A stretch of DNA of 64,000 nucleotides, taken from NCBI RefSeq assembly GCF_006757745.1, contig NZ_AP019740.1, positions 1,054,001-1,118,000 on the forward strand, in the 5' to 3' direction. Made by a program: the position numbers and the translations under genes. Under the pieces are notes generated by a model. That model worked only from the letters and a program-made list of their open reading frames with translations, was not told the origin of the DNA and searched no databases. Shown here piece after piece: positions 29,923 through 39,829 of this stretch (positions are counted from its first letter, which is position 1; the number at the start of each line of letters is the position of its first letter). Origin of the DNA: Acinetobacter radioresistens DSM 6976 = NBRC 102413 = CIP 103788. GTDB lineage: Bacteria; Pseudomonadota; Gammaproteobacteria; Pseudomonadales; Moraxellaceae.

Positions 29923-30498
29923 ATGGCAGACAATACTGTAGAGCTGATTCATCACAATATTCATCAGCGGCAATCAATTGGACATCTGGTTGAACCTGCT
30001 CCAAATGCAGAACAGCTTGAACTCGCCTTTCAGGCAGCATTAACAGCACCAGACCATCACCGCTTAAAACCGACTCATTTTGTGGTTATTGCATCTGAGC
30101 AGCGCGAAACATTTGGTGAACTATTATCACAGGCAGTGGCTGATATGGGTACAATGGAAGCAGCACAGATTGAACGGGTAAAGAATCATCCTTTGCGTGC
30201 TCCGTTACTGGTCTTGGCGTTAACCCGTTTTCAAGATCACCCAAAAGTTCCTTATTTTGAACAAACATTAAGTTCAGGAGCAGCTATCCAGAACTTTTTG
30301 CTTTCCCTGCAAGCGCAAGGGTTTTCAACAATGTGGCGTTCAGGTGCTGTGGTAGAGTCCAGCTTGCTAAAAAAAGCTTTGAATTTGCGTGAACATGATT
30401 TAATTTCAGGCATTATCTATATTGGTACAGCAGCTAAAGCAATTGCACCGCGTACAGAGATAGATACACAGAATTTTGTAAGTTACTGGTCTGAATGA
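29923..30498 (+). CDS. Nitroreductase family protein, YdjA-like
   Basis: 191 residues, FMN-dependent nitroreductase fold. N-terminal RQSIGHLVEPAP matches the FMN-binding RxS start, and the block SSGAAIQNFLLSLQAQGFSTMWRSG (here split over about 112-136) is typical of the YdjA subgroup, a minimal nitroreductase. Substrate unknown. Ribosome binding site is weak. gpsA follows 38 bases downstream and they may share a transcript. Confidence 0.85.
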   Translation: MADNTVELIHHNIHQRQSIGHLVEPAPNAEQLELAFQAALTAPDHHRLKPTHFVVIASEQRETFGELLSQAVADMGTMEAAQIERVKNHPLRAPLLVLALTRFQDHPKVPYFEQTLSSGAAIQNFLLSLQAQGFSTMWRSGAVVESSLLKKALNLREHDLISGIIYIGTAAKAIAPRTEIDTQNFVSYWSE

Positions 30499-30536
30499 TT
30501 TTGTTTCCATAGTATGGAACATGAAGGATAAAAATA

Positions 30537-31610
30537 ATGTCAGAGTTGAAGTTTAGCGATCTGGTTGAACCTGTTGAAATTGACCGTAAAACTGCATTAA
30601 GAATCACTGTACTGGGTGGTGGAAGTTTTGGTACAGCTATGGCTAATATTTCTGTACGCAATGGTTGTGATACCAAGATCTGGATTCGCGATGAAGAAAT
30701 TGCCCGGGAAATTAACCGGACACATATCAACCAGCGCTACTTGCCAGATTATCCTTTAGAGAAAGAATTGCAGGCAGTATCTGATCTTGAAGAGGCAGTA
30801 CGCGACCGTGATATTATTCTGGTAGCCATTCCAAGCCATTCTTTTCGGGATGTTATACAAAAAATTAAACCTTTTATCAGTGCGCAGGCAGTGGTTTCGC
30901 TTACGAAAGGAATTGAAGCTAAAACCTTTAGCTTTATGAGTGACATTATTCGTGATGAGTTGCCAGAAGTTCCTTATGGAGTGCTTTCAGGCCCGAACCT
31001 GGCAAAAGAAATTATGGCAGGTATGCCGGCGGGTACAGTAATCGCCAGCCACTCGGAACTGGTGCGTTATGCGATGCAACAGGCTTTACATAGCGCTTTA
31101 TTTCGTGTTTTTGGCAGTGATGACGTACATGGAGTAGAGCTTGGCGGTGCTTTAAAAAATATTTATGCAGTCGCGATGGGAATGGCGGCGGCCTATAATG
31201 TAGGTGAAAACACCAAAAGTATGATTATTACACGTGCCTTGGCTGAAATGAGCCGTTTTGCTGTCAAATTGGGTGCTAATCCTTTAACATTTTTAGGTTT
31301 ATCTGGTGTTGGTGACCTGTTTGCTACCTGTAACAGTCCACTCAGCCGTAACTATCAAGTGGGTTTTGCTCTGGGTAAAGGCAAAACTTTAGAACAGGCT
31401 ACGCAGGAATTAGGACAAACTGCGGAAGGGATCAATACTATCGTTCAGGTACGTACACGAGCACAAGAGCTTGAGGTATATATGCCGATCACTAATGCTT
31501 TGTATGAAGTTATTTTTGAAAATGCGCCGCCACTAACAATAGCCTTATCTTTGATGAAAAATGGTCATCGCAGTGATGTAGAATTTGTGTTGCCACATAA
31601 TCAGGTCTAA
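30537..31610 (+). CDS. gpsA: Glycerol-3-phosphate dehydrogenase [NAD(P)+]
   Basis: Reduces dihydroxyacetone phosphate to sn-glycerol-3-phosphate for phospholipid synthesis. 357 residues. NAD(P)-binding GGGSFGTAMA (about 28-37), the IPSH motif (about 99), LTKGIE, SGPNLAKEI, the active-site lysine in ELGGALKNIYA and the C-terminal RNYQVGFALGKG. The N-terminus is about 20 residues longer than in E. coli. AAGGA before the ATG. Followed by sixA after 67 bases. Confidence 0.96.
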   Translation: MSELKFSDLVEPVEIDRKTALRITVLGGGSFGTAMANISVRNGCDTKIWIRDEEIAREINRTHINQRYLPDYPLEKELQAVSDLEEAVRDRDIILVAIPSHSFRDVIQKIKPFISAQAVVSLTKGIEAKTFSFMSDIIRDELPEVPYGVLSGPNLAKEIMAGMPAGTVIASHSELVRYAMQQALHSALFRVFGSDDVHGVELGGALKNIYAVAMGMAAAYNVGENTKSMIITRALAEMSRFAVKLGANPLTFLGLSGVGDLFATCNSPLSRNYQVGFALGKGKTLEQATQELGQTAEGINTIVQVRTRAQELEVYMPITNALYEVIFENAPPLTIALSLMKNGHRSDVEFVLPHNQV

Positions 31611-31677
31611 TCATCAAGACATATCATAAATGTCATGAAAAAACGTTATGATAGGTCTGAAGTAATGGGGATAGTAT

Positions 31678-32133
31678 ATGCAATTGGTTCTGATTCGACA
31701 TGGTGAGGCAGCCCATCCGCTGCAAGTAACCGACAGCAAGCGACCTTTGACTGAGCGGGGTCATACACAGGCTGAGGAAACTGGAAAATATTTGAAAGAT
31801 CTGATACAGCCAGAGGTTTTTGTTGTGAGTCCGTTATTACGGGCACAAGAAACCTTGGTCCATATTCAAAAGAATTTCCCTGATGTTCCGGTACTGGTCT
31901 GTGATAAAATTAAACCAGATGATCAGGCAAAAGATGCGATTGACTGGCTAGCACAACTACCTTACCAGTCGATTACTGTCGTGTGTCATATGAATGTTAT
32001 TGCACATATTGCCGAGCAGCTTATTCATGAGCCATTTCATCCTTTTGCACTGGCTGAAGCGCGAATTTATGAACTTCCCGTAATTGCAAATGGCCTGGCA
32101 GTCCAACAGCAGAACTTTATTCCAGTACATTAA
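31678..32133 (+). CDS. sixA: Phosphohistidine phosphatase SixA-like
   Basis: 151 residues, histidine phosphatase fold. The catalytic motif RHGEAAH (Arg7, His8) opens the protein, with the second His in VVCHMNV. E. coli SixA removes phosphate from phosphohistidine proteins. GGGGAT ribosome binding site before the ATG. Located between gpsA and gspL on the same strand. Confidence 0.88.
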   Translation: MQLVLIRHGEAAHPLQVTDSKRPLTERGHTQAEETGKYLKDLIQPEVFVVSPLLRAQETLVHIQKNFPDVPVLVCDKIKPDDQAKDAIDWLAQLPYQSITVVCHMNVIAHIAEQLIHEPFHPFALAEARIYELPVIANGLAVQQQNFIPVH

Positions 32134-32164
32134 AATAAATTAGAAAAATGGTAGATCAGACTTA

Positions 32165-33307
32165 ATGTTGTATTTATGGATGCCAGAAGCCAATGGAGTT
32201 TGGCAATGGTCAAATGGGGATGCCTGGAGTGAGAGCTCGAGTCTTGAACAGCTGATTCAGGAAATTAAAATATATCAAGGTGAAGAAATAGTTGTTTTTT
32301 TCCCAAGTCGCGGGCTACAACTGCTTCAGCAGCAGATGAGTAAATCTCAATATAAGCAGCTTGGTACAGAAGGGGTACGCTATCTGCTGGAAGAGTATGT
32401 AATACAGCCGATTGATCAGCTAAAAGTACTGCACTATTTTCAGGCTGCTGAAGAACGATTAACAGTCATGGGAGTAGCACTGAATTTAGTAGAAACATTA
32501 CTGCATTCACTGAATTTACTTCCTTTAAAAGTTGCTGCACTTTTGCCAGATTTCCTGGTTTTACCCCAGCCTGATCCCGGTGAAACTATACTTGCAAATA
32601 TTCATCAGCGGTTACTTGCACGTGAAAATGAGTTTAGTGGCAATTCAATAGATGAGCTTGGAGTTTATCTGGAATTTATTCATCCGGAGACCCGTTTCCG
32701 TTGTAGCGGGCTGAGTCCAGATCAGCAAATAGTACTAGATGCAGTAACTACTCAAGAGCAGAGACAGTACTTTAGTTATCAGTTCGAGCCTATTAAAAAG
32801 CCTAAACAGCATCCCTTCAATATTTTGCCTAAAGCACAAAAAAGTGAACAGTTTTCTGGTTATTGGAAAGCTTGTGCAGCAGTATTTTGTGCCATTCTTA
32901 TAGTACAGTTGAGTTATGATGTATTACGCTGGTCAAAATTAAAAAAACTGGCTGATCAGACTGCGATACAGGCAATTGACCAGTATCAAGACTGGTTTGG
33001 ACCCAATAGCCGTATTACTGAAGAAAATATACAAAGTCAGTTTGAAAGCCAATTGCGTATGAGCCGTAGTGCAAATACTGAGGCACTGCAAATTTTGAGC
33101 CGGGTTGGCCCAATCTTGGCCCAGCAGCAGATTCTGGCAGAGCGGGTAGGATATGAGTCATCAATATTAAGTCTTGATTTGAAAGCCAGTTCATCTGAAC
33201 AGTTGCAGGCACTTACCCAGCAGTTAAACCAGCAAGGTTTTAAAGCTGAACTTGGTAATGTACAAACCCAGGGGGCGGGAGTAATCGGTTTGGTGAAAGT
33301 ACAATAA
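32165..33307 (+). CDS. gspL: Type II secretion system protein L
   Basis: 380 residues. Cytoplasmic actin-like N-terminal domain, one transmembrane helix (about 235-255, AVFCAILIVQLSYDVL), and a periplasmic ferredoxin-like domain at the end. GspL links the cytoplasmic ATPase GspE to the inner-membrane platform. The stop overlaps the gspM start by one base (TAATG), which indicates translational coupling. No other gsp genes are in the window; in Acinetobacter the T2SS genes are scattered over the chromosome. Confidence 0.85.
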   Translation: MLYLWMPEANGVWQWSNGDAWSESSSLEQLIQEIKIYQGEEIVVFFPSRGLQLLQQQMSKSQYKQLGTEGVRYLLEEYVIQPIDQLKVLHYFQAAEERLTVMGVALNLVETLLHSLNLLPLKVAALLPDFLVLPQPDPGETILANIHQRLLARENEFSGNSIDELGVYLEFIHPETRFRCSGLSPDQQIVLDAVTTQEQRQYFSYQFEPIKKPKQHPFNILPKAQKSEQFSGYWKACAAVFCAILIVQLSYDVLRWSKLKKLADQTAIQAIDQYQDWFGPNSRITEENIQSQFESQLRMSRSANTEALQILSRVGPILAQQQILAERVGYESSILSLDLKASSSEQLQALTQQLNQQGFKAELGNVQTQGAGVIGLVKVQ

Positions 33308-33786
33308 TGAAAATATTTGAGAAAATAGACCATTCATGGAAAAACCTAGCTGAGCGTATAGAAGACTATCTGGACGGACTTTCTCTGCGCGAAAGAATCA
33401 TGGTAATTTTTACCACAGTCTTTGTGCTGGTCACAGCCGTTGGATGGTCACTCTGGACCATGCATAAAGCTGCGGATGACCAGCAAAAACGTTTAAATGA
33501 CCTCAAGGATCTTATGGTCCGGATGCAGACCAATGCAGTAACCATGAAACCAGCGGGAGAGTCGCAGCTGACGCCGGTAGAGAAGGTGCAGCGTATTTCT
33601 CAACAGCAGGGGTTATCAGCCAGTATCCAGGCCACCGGAAAGCAGCTTCAGATTTCAGTGCAGCATGATAATTATGCTGTATTAGCCAACTTCCTAACCC
33701 AAATGGCACAGATGGGTTTAAATATTGAAAAAATGGAGCTTATAAATCAAAACCAGCAAATCAGGCTCGTTGTGACCGTGCAATAA
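33307..33786 (+). CDS. gspM: Type II secretion system protein M
   Basis: 159 residues. N-terminal cytoplasmic segment, one transmembrane helix (about 31-50, MVIFTTVFVLVTAVGWSLW), and a periplasmic ferredoxin-like domain (about 90-159). Partner of GspL in the inner-membrane assembly platform. Translationally coupled to gspL. Followed by pyrD after 90 bases. Confidence 0.85.
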   Translation: MKIFEKIDHSWKNLAERIEDYLDGLSLRERIMVIFTTVFVLVTAVGWSLWTMHKAADDQQKRLNDLKDLMVRMQTNAVTMKPAGESQLTPVEKVQRISQQQGLSASIQATGKQLQISVQHDNYAVLANFLTQMAQMGLNIEKMELINQNQQIRLVVTVQ

Positions 33787-33876
33787 GCTGTAAAAATAAA
33801 CATAGTTCAGGCATAGCCTTTTATGTAACCTGTGCCTATAATATGGCAACTTGTAAAGCGGTAGATTTTTGCTGAT

Positions 33877-34881
33877 ATGTTCTATTCTCTGGCCCGCCCC
33901 ATGTTGTTTTCGCTAGCACCAGAGCGTGCACATGAACTGACCTTATCATTGCTAAAATCAGCCCATAAGTTTGGAATTGGACATCAGACAGTTGCCCATA
34001 AGCCTGTGACCTGTATGGGAATCGAATTTCCCAACCCGGTCGGACTAGCAGCAGGTTTGGATAAAAATGGCGCTTATATTGATGCTTTAGCTGCATTGGG
34101 TTTCGGTTTTATTGAAATCGGAACAGTTACTCCACGTCCCCAAACCGGTAATGCTCAGCCACGTTTATTTAGGATTCCTGAGGCAAAGGCCATCATTAAC
34201 CGTATGGGTTTTAATAATGATGGTGTTGATCGGCTGGTTGAGAATGTAAAAGCAGCGAAATATAAAGGCATTCTGGGAATTAACATCGGTAAAAACGCTG
34301 ATACCCCTGTAGAAAATGCAGTTTCGGACTATCTGACCTGTCTTGAAAAAGTATATAATTATGCTTCTTATGTGACAGTAAATATTTCTTCCCCAAATAC
34401 CAAAAATTTACGCGATCTGCAAAGTGGTCATGCTTTGACCGAGTTGCTTAAAACATTGAAAAACCGACAGCTTGAGCTCGCAGAGCAATATCAGCATTAT
34501 GTGCCTCTAGTTTTAAAAGTTGCGCCGGATCTGAGCCAGCAGGATATCGAATTTATTGCTTCCCAGCTGGTTATCTTCAAAATTGATGGGCTGATTGTGA
34601 CTAACACTACTTTATCCCGTGAAGGAGTAGAGGGTTTGGCCTGTGCAGATGAGAGCGGTGGATTGTCTGGTGCACCAGTATTTGAGAAAAGTAACCAGTG
34701 TTTGCAGGAATTTGCGAAAAGGCTAAAAGGTCAGGTCGCTCTGGTGGGTGTGGGTGGGATTGTGTCTGGAAACCAGGCTGCTGTAAAACAACAGTATGGT
34801 GCCCAGCTTGTACAGATTTACAGTGGTCTTATCTATACTGGACCAAATTTGATCAAAGACTGTGTTGATGCCATGAATTAA
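33877..34881 (+). CDS. pyrD: Dihydroorotate dehydrogenase (quinone)
   Basis: Oxidises dihydroorotate to orotate and passes electrons to quinone; membrane-associated class 2 enzyme. 334 residues. N-terminal helical membrane-binding part [24 protein letters not shown]-barrel segments [10 protein letters not shown] (about 49-58) and NRMGFNNDG, the catalytic serine in [14 protein letters not shown] (about 167-180), and the phosphate-binding VGVGGI. Weak ribosome binding site. cvpA begins 3 bases after its stop. Third pyrimidine gene in the window. Confidence 0.96.
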   Translation: MFYSLARPMLFSLAPERAHELTLSLLKSAHKFGIGHQTVAHKPVTCMGIEFPNPVGLAAGLDKNGAYIDALAALGFGFIEIGTVTPRPQTGNAQPRLFRIPEAKAIINRMGFNNDGVDRLVENVKAAKYKGILGINIGKNADTPVENAVSDYLTCLEKVYNYASYVTVNISSPNTKNLRDLQSGHALTELLKTLKNRQLELAEQYQHYVPLVLKVAPDLSQQDIEFIASQLVIFKIDGLIVTNTTLSREGVEGLACADESGGLSGAPVFEKSNQCLQEFAKRLKGQVALVGVGGIVSGNQAAVKQQYGAQLVQIYSGLIYTGPNLIKDCVDAMN

Positions 34882-34884
34882 TTT

Positions 34885-35472
34885 ATGAATACCATCGATA
34901 TAGTTATCCTGATTATCCTGCTCATTGGAGGGCTTAACGGTTTGCGACAAGGATTTGTAAAGGCCTTTGCGAACTTGGTAGGATGGGTATTTGCACTGAT
35001 TATTGGTGCAAAATATGCCAATATTCTCGCGCCTTCTATGGTGGTACTCAGTCATGATCCGGTGGTCCAGAAAATTGCCGCCTTTGCATTTATTGCCCTG
35101 ATCATTGTTGTGCTGACCTGGATTGTCACCGCATTTCTGAATGGTATTCTGAAAACATTTAAATTAGGTCCATTAAACCGTTTGGCTGGTGGAGCTTTTG
35201 GTTCGCTTAAAGGCCTGCTGGTAGTCTTGATTACTATGCAAGGCTTAGGCCCTTGGGTGGAAAGTTCTCCTCACTGGAAGCAGTCCAGACTGATACAAGC
35301 CTTATTACCTTATGCGCCTATGGCAACTGAAATTTCTAAAAATGTGGCGAATCATGCATTAGATGAAATGAAGTCTGAACAACAGCCTGCATCTTCTCCT
35401 TCTCGGCGTGAGTCCAATGATACAGCTGCCAGTGAGCGTTCAAACCATTCAACAAATAATCCTTTTTATTAA
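34885..35472 (+). CDS. cvpA: CvpA-family inner-membrane protein
   Basis: 195 residues with four transmembrane helices in the first 150 residues (the start MNTIDIVILIILLIGGLNGLRQG is typical) and a polar Ser-rich tail. E. coli CvpA is needed for colicin V production and affects purF expression and envelope resistance. Lies between pyrD (3-base gap) and purF (24-base gap); the cvpA-purF pair is conserved in Gammaproteobacteria. Confidence 0.9.
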   Translation: MNTIDIVILIILLIGGLNGLRQGFVKAFANLVGWVFALIIGAKYANILAPSMVVLSHDPVVQKIAAFAFIALIIVVLTWIVTAFLNGILKTFKLGPLNRLAGGAFGSLKGLLVVLITMQGLGPWVESSPHWKQSRLIQALLPYAPMATEISKNVANHALDEMKSEQQPASSPSRRESNDTAASERSNHSTNNPFY

Positions 35473-35496
35473 TCCTAGCCTGTCTGCGAGGTTGTT

Positions 35497-37035
35497 ATGT
35501 GTGGAGTAGTTGGTATAGCCGGTAAAGCGCCAGTTAACCAAATGTTGTTTGATGCTTTGACGATGTTGCAACATCGTGGACAAGATGCAGCTGGGATTGT
35601 AACCTGCCATGAAGGACGTCTTTTCTTGAGAAAAGATAATGGTATGGTACGCGATGTATTCCATACGCGTCATATGCGTGCCTTACTGGGTAATTACGGC
35701 ATCGGACATGTACGTTATCCTACTGCGGGTTCATCAAGTAGTGCCGAAGCACAGCCCTTCTATGTAAATTCACCTTATGGGATTACCTTGGCACATAACG
35801 GTAATCTGGTAAATGCAAAAGATATCCATGAAGACCTGTTCAAAACTGACTTGCGTCATATGAACACTGATTCGGATTCAGAAGTGCTGCTTAATGTATT
35901 TGCCCATGAGTTACAGAAGAGTGGCAAGTTAGAGCCATGTGCAGAAGATATTTTCCATGCTGTAAGCCGTGTGCATGATCGCTGTAAGGGAGCTTACGGT
36001 GTAGTAGCCATGATTACCGGACATGGTGTAGTCGGGTTTCGCGATCCTAACGGGATTCGCCCTTTAATTTATGGATCCCGTGAAACAGAAGAAGGTACTG
36101 AATATATTATTGCTTCAGAATCTGTGGCAATTACTGCGCTGGGTTTTAAAATCGAGCGTGATGTAGCACCAGGTGAGGCCATCTTTATTGATTCACAAGG
36201 TCAGCTATTTACCCAGCAATGTGCCAAGAACCCTTCTTATCGCCCATGTATCTTTGAATATGTTTATTTCGCACGTCCTGATGCCATTATTGATGGTATT
36301 TCGGTGTATAAATCCCGTTTACGCATGGGAGAAACACTTGCAGCAAAAATTTTGCGTGAATGGGGCGAAAATCATGATATTGACGTGGTGATTCCTATTC
36401 CAGATACCAGCCGTACATCTGCATTGGAGTTGGCTAATATTCTCGGGGTGAAATTCCGCGAAGGTTTTATGAAGAACCGTTATATCGGACGAACCTTCAT
36501 CATGCCGGGGCAGCAGCAGCGTAAGAAATCTGTACGCCAAAAATTAAACCCGGTTGAGTTGGAGTTCAAAGGCAAAAATGTCTTGCTGGTAGATGACTCA
36601 ATTGTTCGCGGTACTACCTGTAACGAAATCATTCAGATGGCGCGTGATTCTGGAGCCAAACAGGTCTTTTTTGCTTCGGCTGCACCAGAAGTCATGTATC
36701 CGAATGTTTACGGGATTGACATGCCGGCCAAATTTGAACTGATTGCGTCAGGCCGGAGTGTTGAGGAAGTGCGTGAAATTATTGGTGCTGACCGGTTGAT
36801 TTTTCAGGATCTGGAAGATTTGAAAGATGCTGTTCGTACCAAGAAAGTTCCTCATCTGACCGAGTTTGACTGTTCTGTATTTGATGGTATATATGTGACA
36901 GGCAATATTGATGAAATTTATCTGGAAGATCTGGAAAAATTGAGAAACGATATGGCCAAAAAGGGTAAAGACCCGTATATCGATGTCAATATTGATGCCG
37001 CTTCTGTTGATTTGACCGGAATCAGGGAAGAGTAA
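35497..37035 (+). CDS. purF: Amidophosphoribosyltransferase
   Basis: First step of purine synthesis: moves glutamine nitrogen onto PRPP. 512 residues. Ntn glutaminase domain begins MCGVVGIAG, with Cys2 as nucleophile after Met removal; other blocks are [11 protein letters not shown] and [11 protein letters not shown]. The PRTase domain has the PRPP loop [13 protein letters not shown] (about 364-376). GAGG before the ATG. Ends at a strong terminator. Probably transcribed with cvpA. Confidence 0.97.
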   Translation: MCGVVGIAGKAPVNQMLFDALTMLQHRGQDAAGIVTCHEGRLFLRKDNGMVRDVFHTRHMRALLGNYGIGHVRYPTAGSSSSAEAQPFYVNSPYGITLAHNGNLVNAKDIHEDLFKTDLRHMNTDSDSEVLLNVFAHELQKSGKLEPCAEDIFHAVSRVHDRCKGAYGVVAMITGHGVVGFRDPNGIRPLIYGSRETEEGTEYIIASESVAITALGFKIERDVAPGEAIFIDSQGQLFTQQCAKNPSYRPCIFEYVYFARPDAIIDGISVYKSRLRMGETLAAKILREWGENHDIDVVIPIPDTSRTSALELANILGVKFREGFMKNRYIGRTFIMPGQQQRKKSVRQKLNPVELEFKGKNVLLVDDSIVRGTTCNEIIQMARDSGAKQVFFASAAPEVMYPNVYGIDMPAKFELIASGRSVEEVREIIGADRLIFQDLEDLKDAVRTKKVPHLTEFDCSVFDGIYVTGNIDEIYLEDLEKLRNDMAKKGKDPYIDVNIDAASVDLTGIREE

Positions 37036-37048
37036 GCGCGAACACGTT

Positions 37049-37074
37049 AAAAAGCGGGTTTTGCCCGCTTTTTT
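37049..37074 (+). terminator. Intrinsic terminator after purF
   Basis: AAAAAGCGGG/CCCGCTTTTT stem, 5-base loop, T-run. Confidence 0.9.
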
Positions 37075-37115
37075 ACTTTAAGATAGGCAAAACAATGTAA
37101 TCAGGAAATTTTACA

Positions 37116-39005
37116 TTGAAAGACGTCAGCCATTATTTAATTACTAATAAAAATATGATGTGGTCTATGAGCATTTGCCTGCTTGCGATCATTTTAAGTA
37201 TATTTATTCTCAATAGTCTGTTGGGTCTAATAGTTCATTTTTTTGATCCTGAACAAGCTGTCATGTGGCATGTATTCAGCCCTTATCTGATCTTATTGTT
37301 ATTACTGGTAATGGGTGGTTCGGTTGCCTATGAACGCTATGTATTTCGTTCCGGAGGGCATACGCTTGCTAAACAGCTAAAAGCGCGGCGTCTTAATCTG
37401 ATTGAAAGCACACCTGAGGAAAGTGTAGCCATTCATTTAAATGAACATTTGGCGCAAAAGTTCATGATCAATCCTCCGACTTTATATGTGCTGCCGGATG
37501 AGATCGGTGTAAATGCTTTAACCGCTGGCTTCCATCCCCAGGATATTGTAATTGTGTTGACATGGGGAGCATTGCAAAACCTCGATGAGCTAGAACTTTA
37601 CGGGTTACTCAGTCATGAGTTTAATCAGATACTTTCTGGCGAAACAGCTGAAAATACCCGGCTTAAGATCGTTTATAGTAGCCTGACTACTTTTAGCCAA
37701 TGGGGGAGTAAAATTGCCAAATTGGGGTTTCGAAAAACTACTATTAATAAACGTCACCAATTTGAAACAACGTTTGTCGCAATAGGAGGTATTATCTGGC
37801 TGGTTGGCAGTTTGGGCGTGTTGGTGACTCGTCTGATCAAATATCTGACTTTAGGTGGACGTACCTTCCGGAATGATTTTAAAACCAAGCGTCTCATTCA
37901 AAACGATGCCAATATTCAGACTTTACTCCGAATTTATGTGCATCATGCAGGTTCACAGATTCATAGTGAATATTCAGAATCAATTGCCCATATGTGTTTT
38001 GCCAACTCATTGAGTCCGCAGAGCTGGATGAATATTCATCCCAATATTGAAGAAAGAATTTATGAACTAAATCCTGCCTTACTACAAGACTTGCAGCTTG
38101 AAAACCTGAAAAAGCTGCGTAGCCAACCATTTTTTAGCCTGTTTCGTTCTCTAGAAGAAATTAATGGCGAAGTCTACAATCCTTGGACTTCTCCACAACC
38201 GCTACCTTTATTACGTTTGTCTCCTATCAGCTTTGCTATTAATGATGCAATCAAACCTCTCAAGCCTGAAATACGTCGTGGCATGAAGCGCCCCGAGCTG
38301 ATCCAGCGTGCTATGTTGACTGCTACTGGGTCAAGAGAAGTTATGGTTGCGATCTTGATGATTCGTCAATATCGGGAATTTATTCCTAAAGAAGCTGAAG
38401 TTAGCCGTGCAATTGTGGATGCATTGCTGAATCTGGACGGTCGTGTACATATCCAGATTTTTTTAGAGGCCTGTAAAAATATTGGTCATATGCCCGCATC
38501 TATTGCCCGTCAATTTCTAACCCGACTGGCAAAAATTATTCAAGAAGATGGCGAAATTGGACTACTCGATGCTTTATTGCTCGAAAAAGTTAAATATGAG
38601 CTAAATCTGATGCCTTTGCACATGCCTGTATCTTTAGAAGACGCTAAACCGCAGATTGTACGGCTGGTCGACGCACTATTGCATGTACAGCAGATTAATA
38701 GTCCAAACCAGCTAGATGTGCGATATAGAATTTTACAGCAGGTTCTTACTCTGGATGAGCTGTCTTTATATGAAGAAATTTCTGATGAGCCGCTCGATTT
38801 GGCAGAGATTTTAAATGATATTGCGGGGCTATTACTGCGTGACCGGTTAAGTATGCTGGGAATTGCCGAGCTTTGCCTGTGGCATGACCGGATTATTACC
38901 CAAGATGAGCTCGATGTACTAGAGTTGCTCTACTGGCGATTGGGTTTTGAAACCAGAGAAATTATTGACCAGATGCAAAAGAAGAATAGTGTCATGATTA
39001 TTTGA
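37116..39005 (+). CDS. Large M48-peptidase-like membrane protein with degraded zinc site
   Basis: 629 residues. Two N-terminal transmembrane helices (about 16-41 and 54-72) and one more near 212-235, with an M48-like domain between and a long C-terminal helical part (about 350-629). The place of HExxH is HEFNQ (His167, Glu168, Gln171), and the third ligand Glu expected four residues before Asp254 is Leu250. Two of three zinc ligands are thus missing, so it is probably not a protease. The late segment IHPNIEERI matches the M48 HPP.EERI block. Start is TTG with AGGA upstream; an ATG at 37155 is an alternative. Confidence 0.75.
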   Translation: MKDVSHYLITNKNMMWSMSICLLAIILSIFILNSLLGLIVHFFDPEQAVMWHVFSPYLILLLLLVMGGSVAYERYVFRSGGHTLAKQLKARRLNLIESTPEESVAIHLNEHLAQKFMINPPTLYVLPDEIGVNALTAGFHPQDIVIVLTWGALQNLDELELYGLLSHEFNQILSGETAENTRLKIVYSSLTTFSQWGSKIAKLGFRKTTINKRHQFETTFVAIGGIIWLVGSLGVLVTRLIKYLTLGGRTFRNDFKTKRLIQNDANIQTLLRIYVHHAGSQIHSEYSESIAHMCFANSLSPQSWMNIHPNIEERIYELNPALLQDLQLENLKKLRSQPFFSLFRSLEEINGEVYNPWTSPQPLPLLRLSPISFAINDAIKPLKPEIRRGMKRPELIQRAMLTATGSREVMVAILMIRQYREFIPKEAEVSRAIVDALLNLDGRVHIQIFLEACKNIGHMPASIARQFLTRLAKIIQEDGEIGLLDALLLEKVKYELNLMPLHMPVSLEDAKPQIVRLVDALLHVQQINSPNQLDVRYRILQQVLTLDELSLYEEISDEPLDLAEILNDIAGLLLRDRLSMLGIAELCLWHDRIITQDELDVLELLYWRLGFETREIIDQMQKKNSVMII

Positions 39006-39136
39006 AACTGGTGACGATTTTATTAAATCAGAATATGCACCATGATGAATGAATAAAATATCTGAACCGGCCAGAAACTACAGCAAAGCATATAAAAGCC
39101 CGTTAGAATAGCTTTCAGGAAAATTAGGGTAGTAAC

Positions 39137-39808
39137 ATGATTGGGCATGAGCGGAAAATACTGGCAACTTTAGGAATTGATGTCTGGATTCCTCGAGGTA
39201 CTGTATCAGCACGCCTTGGCAATACACCAATCTGGCGTGATCAGACAGCACGGGTTGAGCCGTTACATTTTCATGATCATGTAAAAGATGTTAAGCCTGA
39301 TTCTGCTACAGAAAACCTGCAAAAAAAAATCACGGATATTGTTGAGCAGGTAGCTGTTGATAAACTACCACCCCAAGCTGAAAAAGAGCACCTGTCAGCA
39401 GCTTCCAAGGATGCAAATGCTGTAGAGGCTGTCAATCCTATAGTAGAAGTTGAAGCTTTTAGTGTGCAGGCTTATAGTTTGGCGCACTGTACAATTTTAA
39501 TAAATGCTACCCGTCTAACTGAGCCGCAGCAACAGCTATGGTTAAATATTCAGCGTAGCTTGTCAGGACAGTATAGTTTGCTGGAATGGCCTTTCCCATT
39601 GCCCAATTTTCAGGATAATCGTGGTGTAGGTTGCTATGTACAAGGTTTTATTGATGCTATTGCCTATGAAAAATCAGTGTTAAGCCTAGGTGATATTCCA
39701 TATCTGAATCATTCAAAAGTTATCCGTTTAGCCAGTTTGCAGGAAATGCTGGATAAACCGTTACTGAAGAAACGCCTGTGGCAATTTATGTATAAAAAGA
39801 TGGAATAG
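39137..39808 (+). CDS. Hypothetical protein, possibly DNA polymerase III psi-like
   Basis: 223 residues, soluble. The N-terminal HERKILATLGIDVWIPR resembles the start of HolD (psi), where a conserved LGI..W is seen, and the end SLQEMLDKPLLKKRLWQFM resembles the psi C-terminus (L..L...P..K..LW). Between them is a variable acidic linker (about 55-110). E. coli HolD is about 137 residues, so this would be a long form. The assignment is a weak inference; otherwise function unknown. AGGGTAG precedes the ATG. Followed by a hydroxyacid dehydrogenase gene 21 bases downstream. Confidence 0.5.
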   Translation: MIGHERKILATLGIDVWIPRGTVSARLGNTPIWRDQTARVEPLHFHDHVKDVKPDSATENLQKKITDIVEQVAVDKLPPQAEKEHLSAASKDANAVEAVNPIVEVEAFSVQAYSLAHCTILINATRLTEPQQQLWLNIQRSLSGQYSLLEWPFPLPNFQDNRGVGCYVQGFIDAIAYEKSVLSLGDIPYLNHSKVIRLASLQEMLDKPLLKKRLWQFMYKKME

Positions 39809-39829
39809 CAGAGAAATAGGAATACAAAA

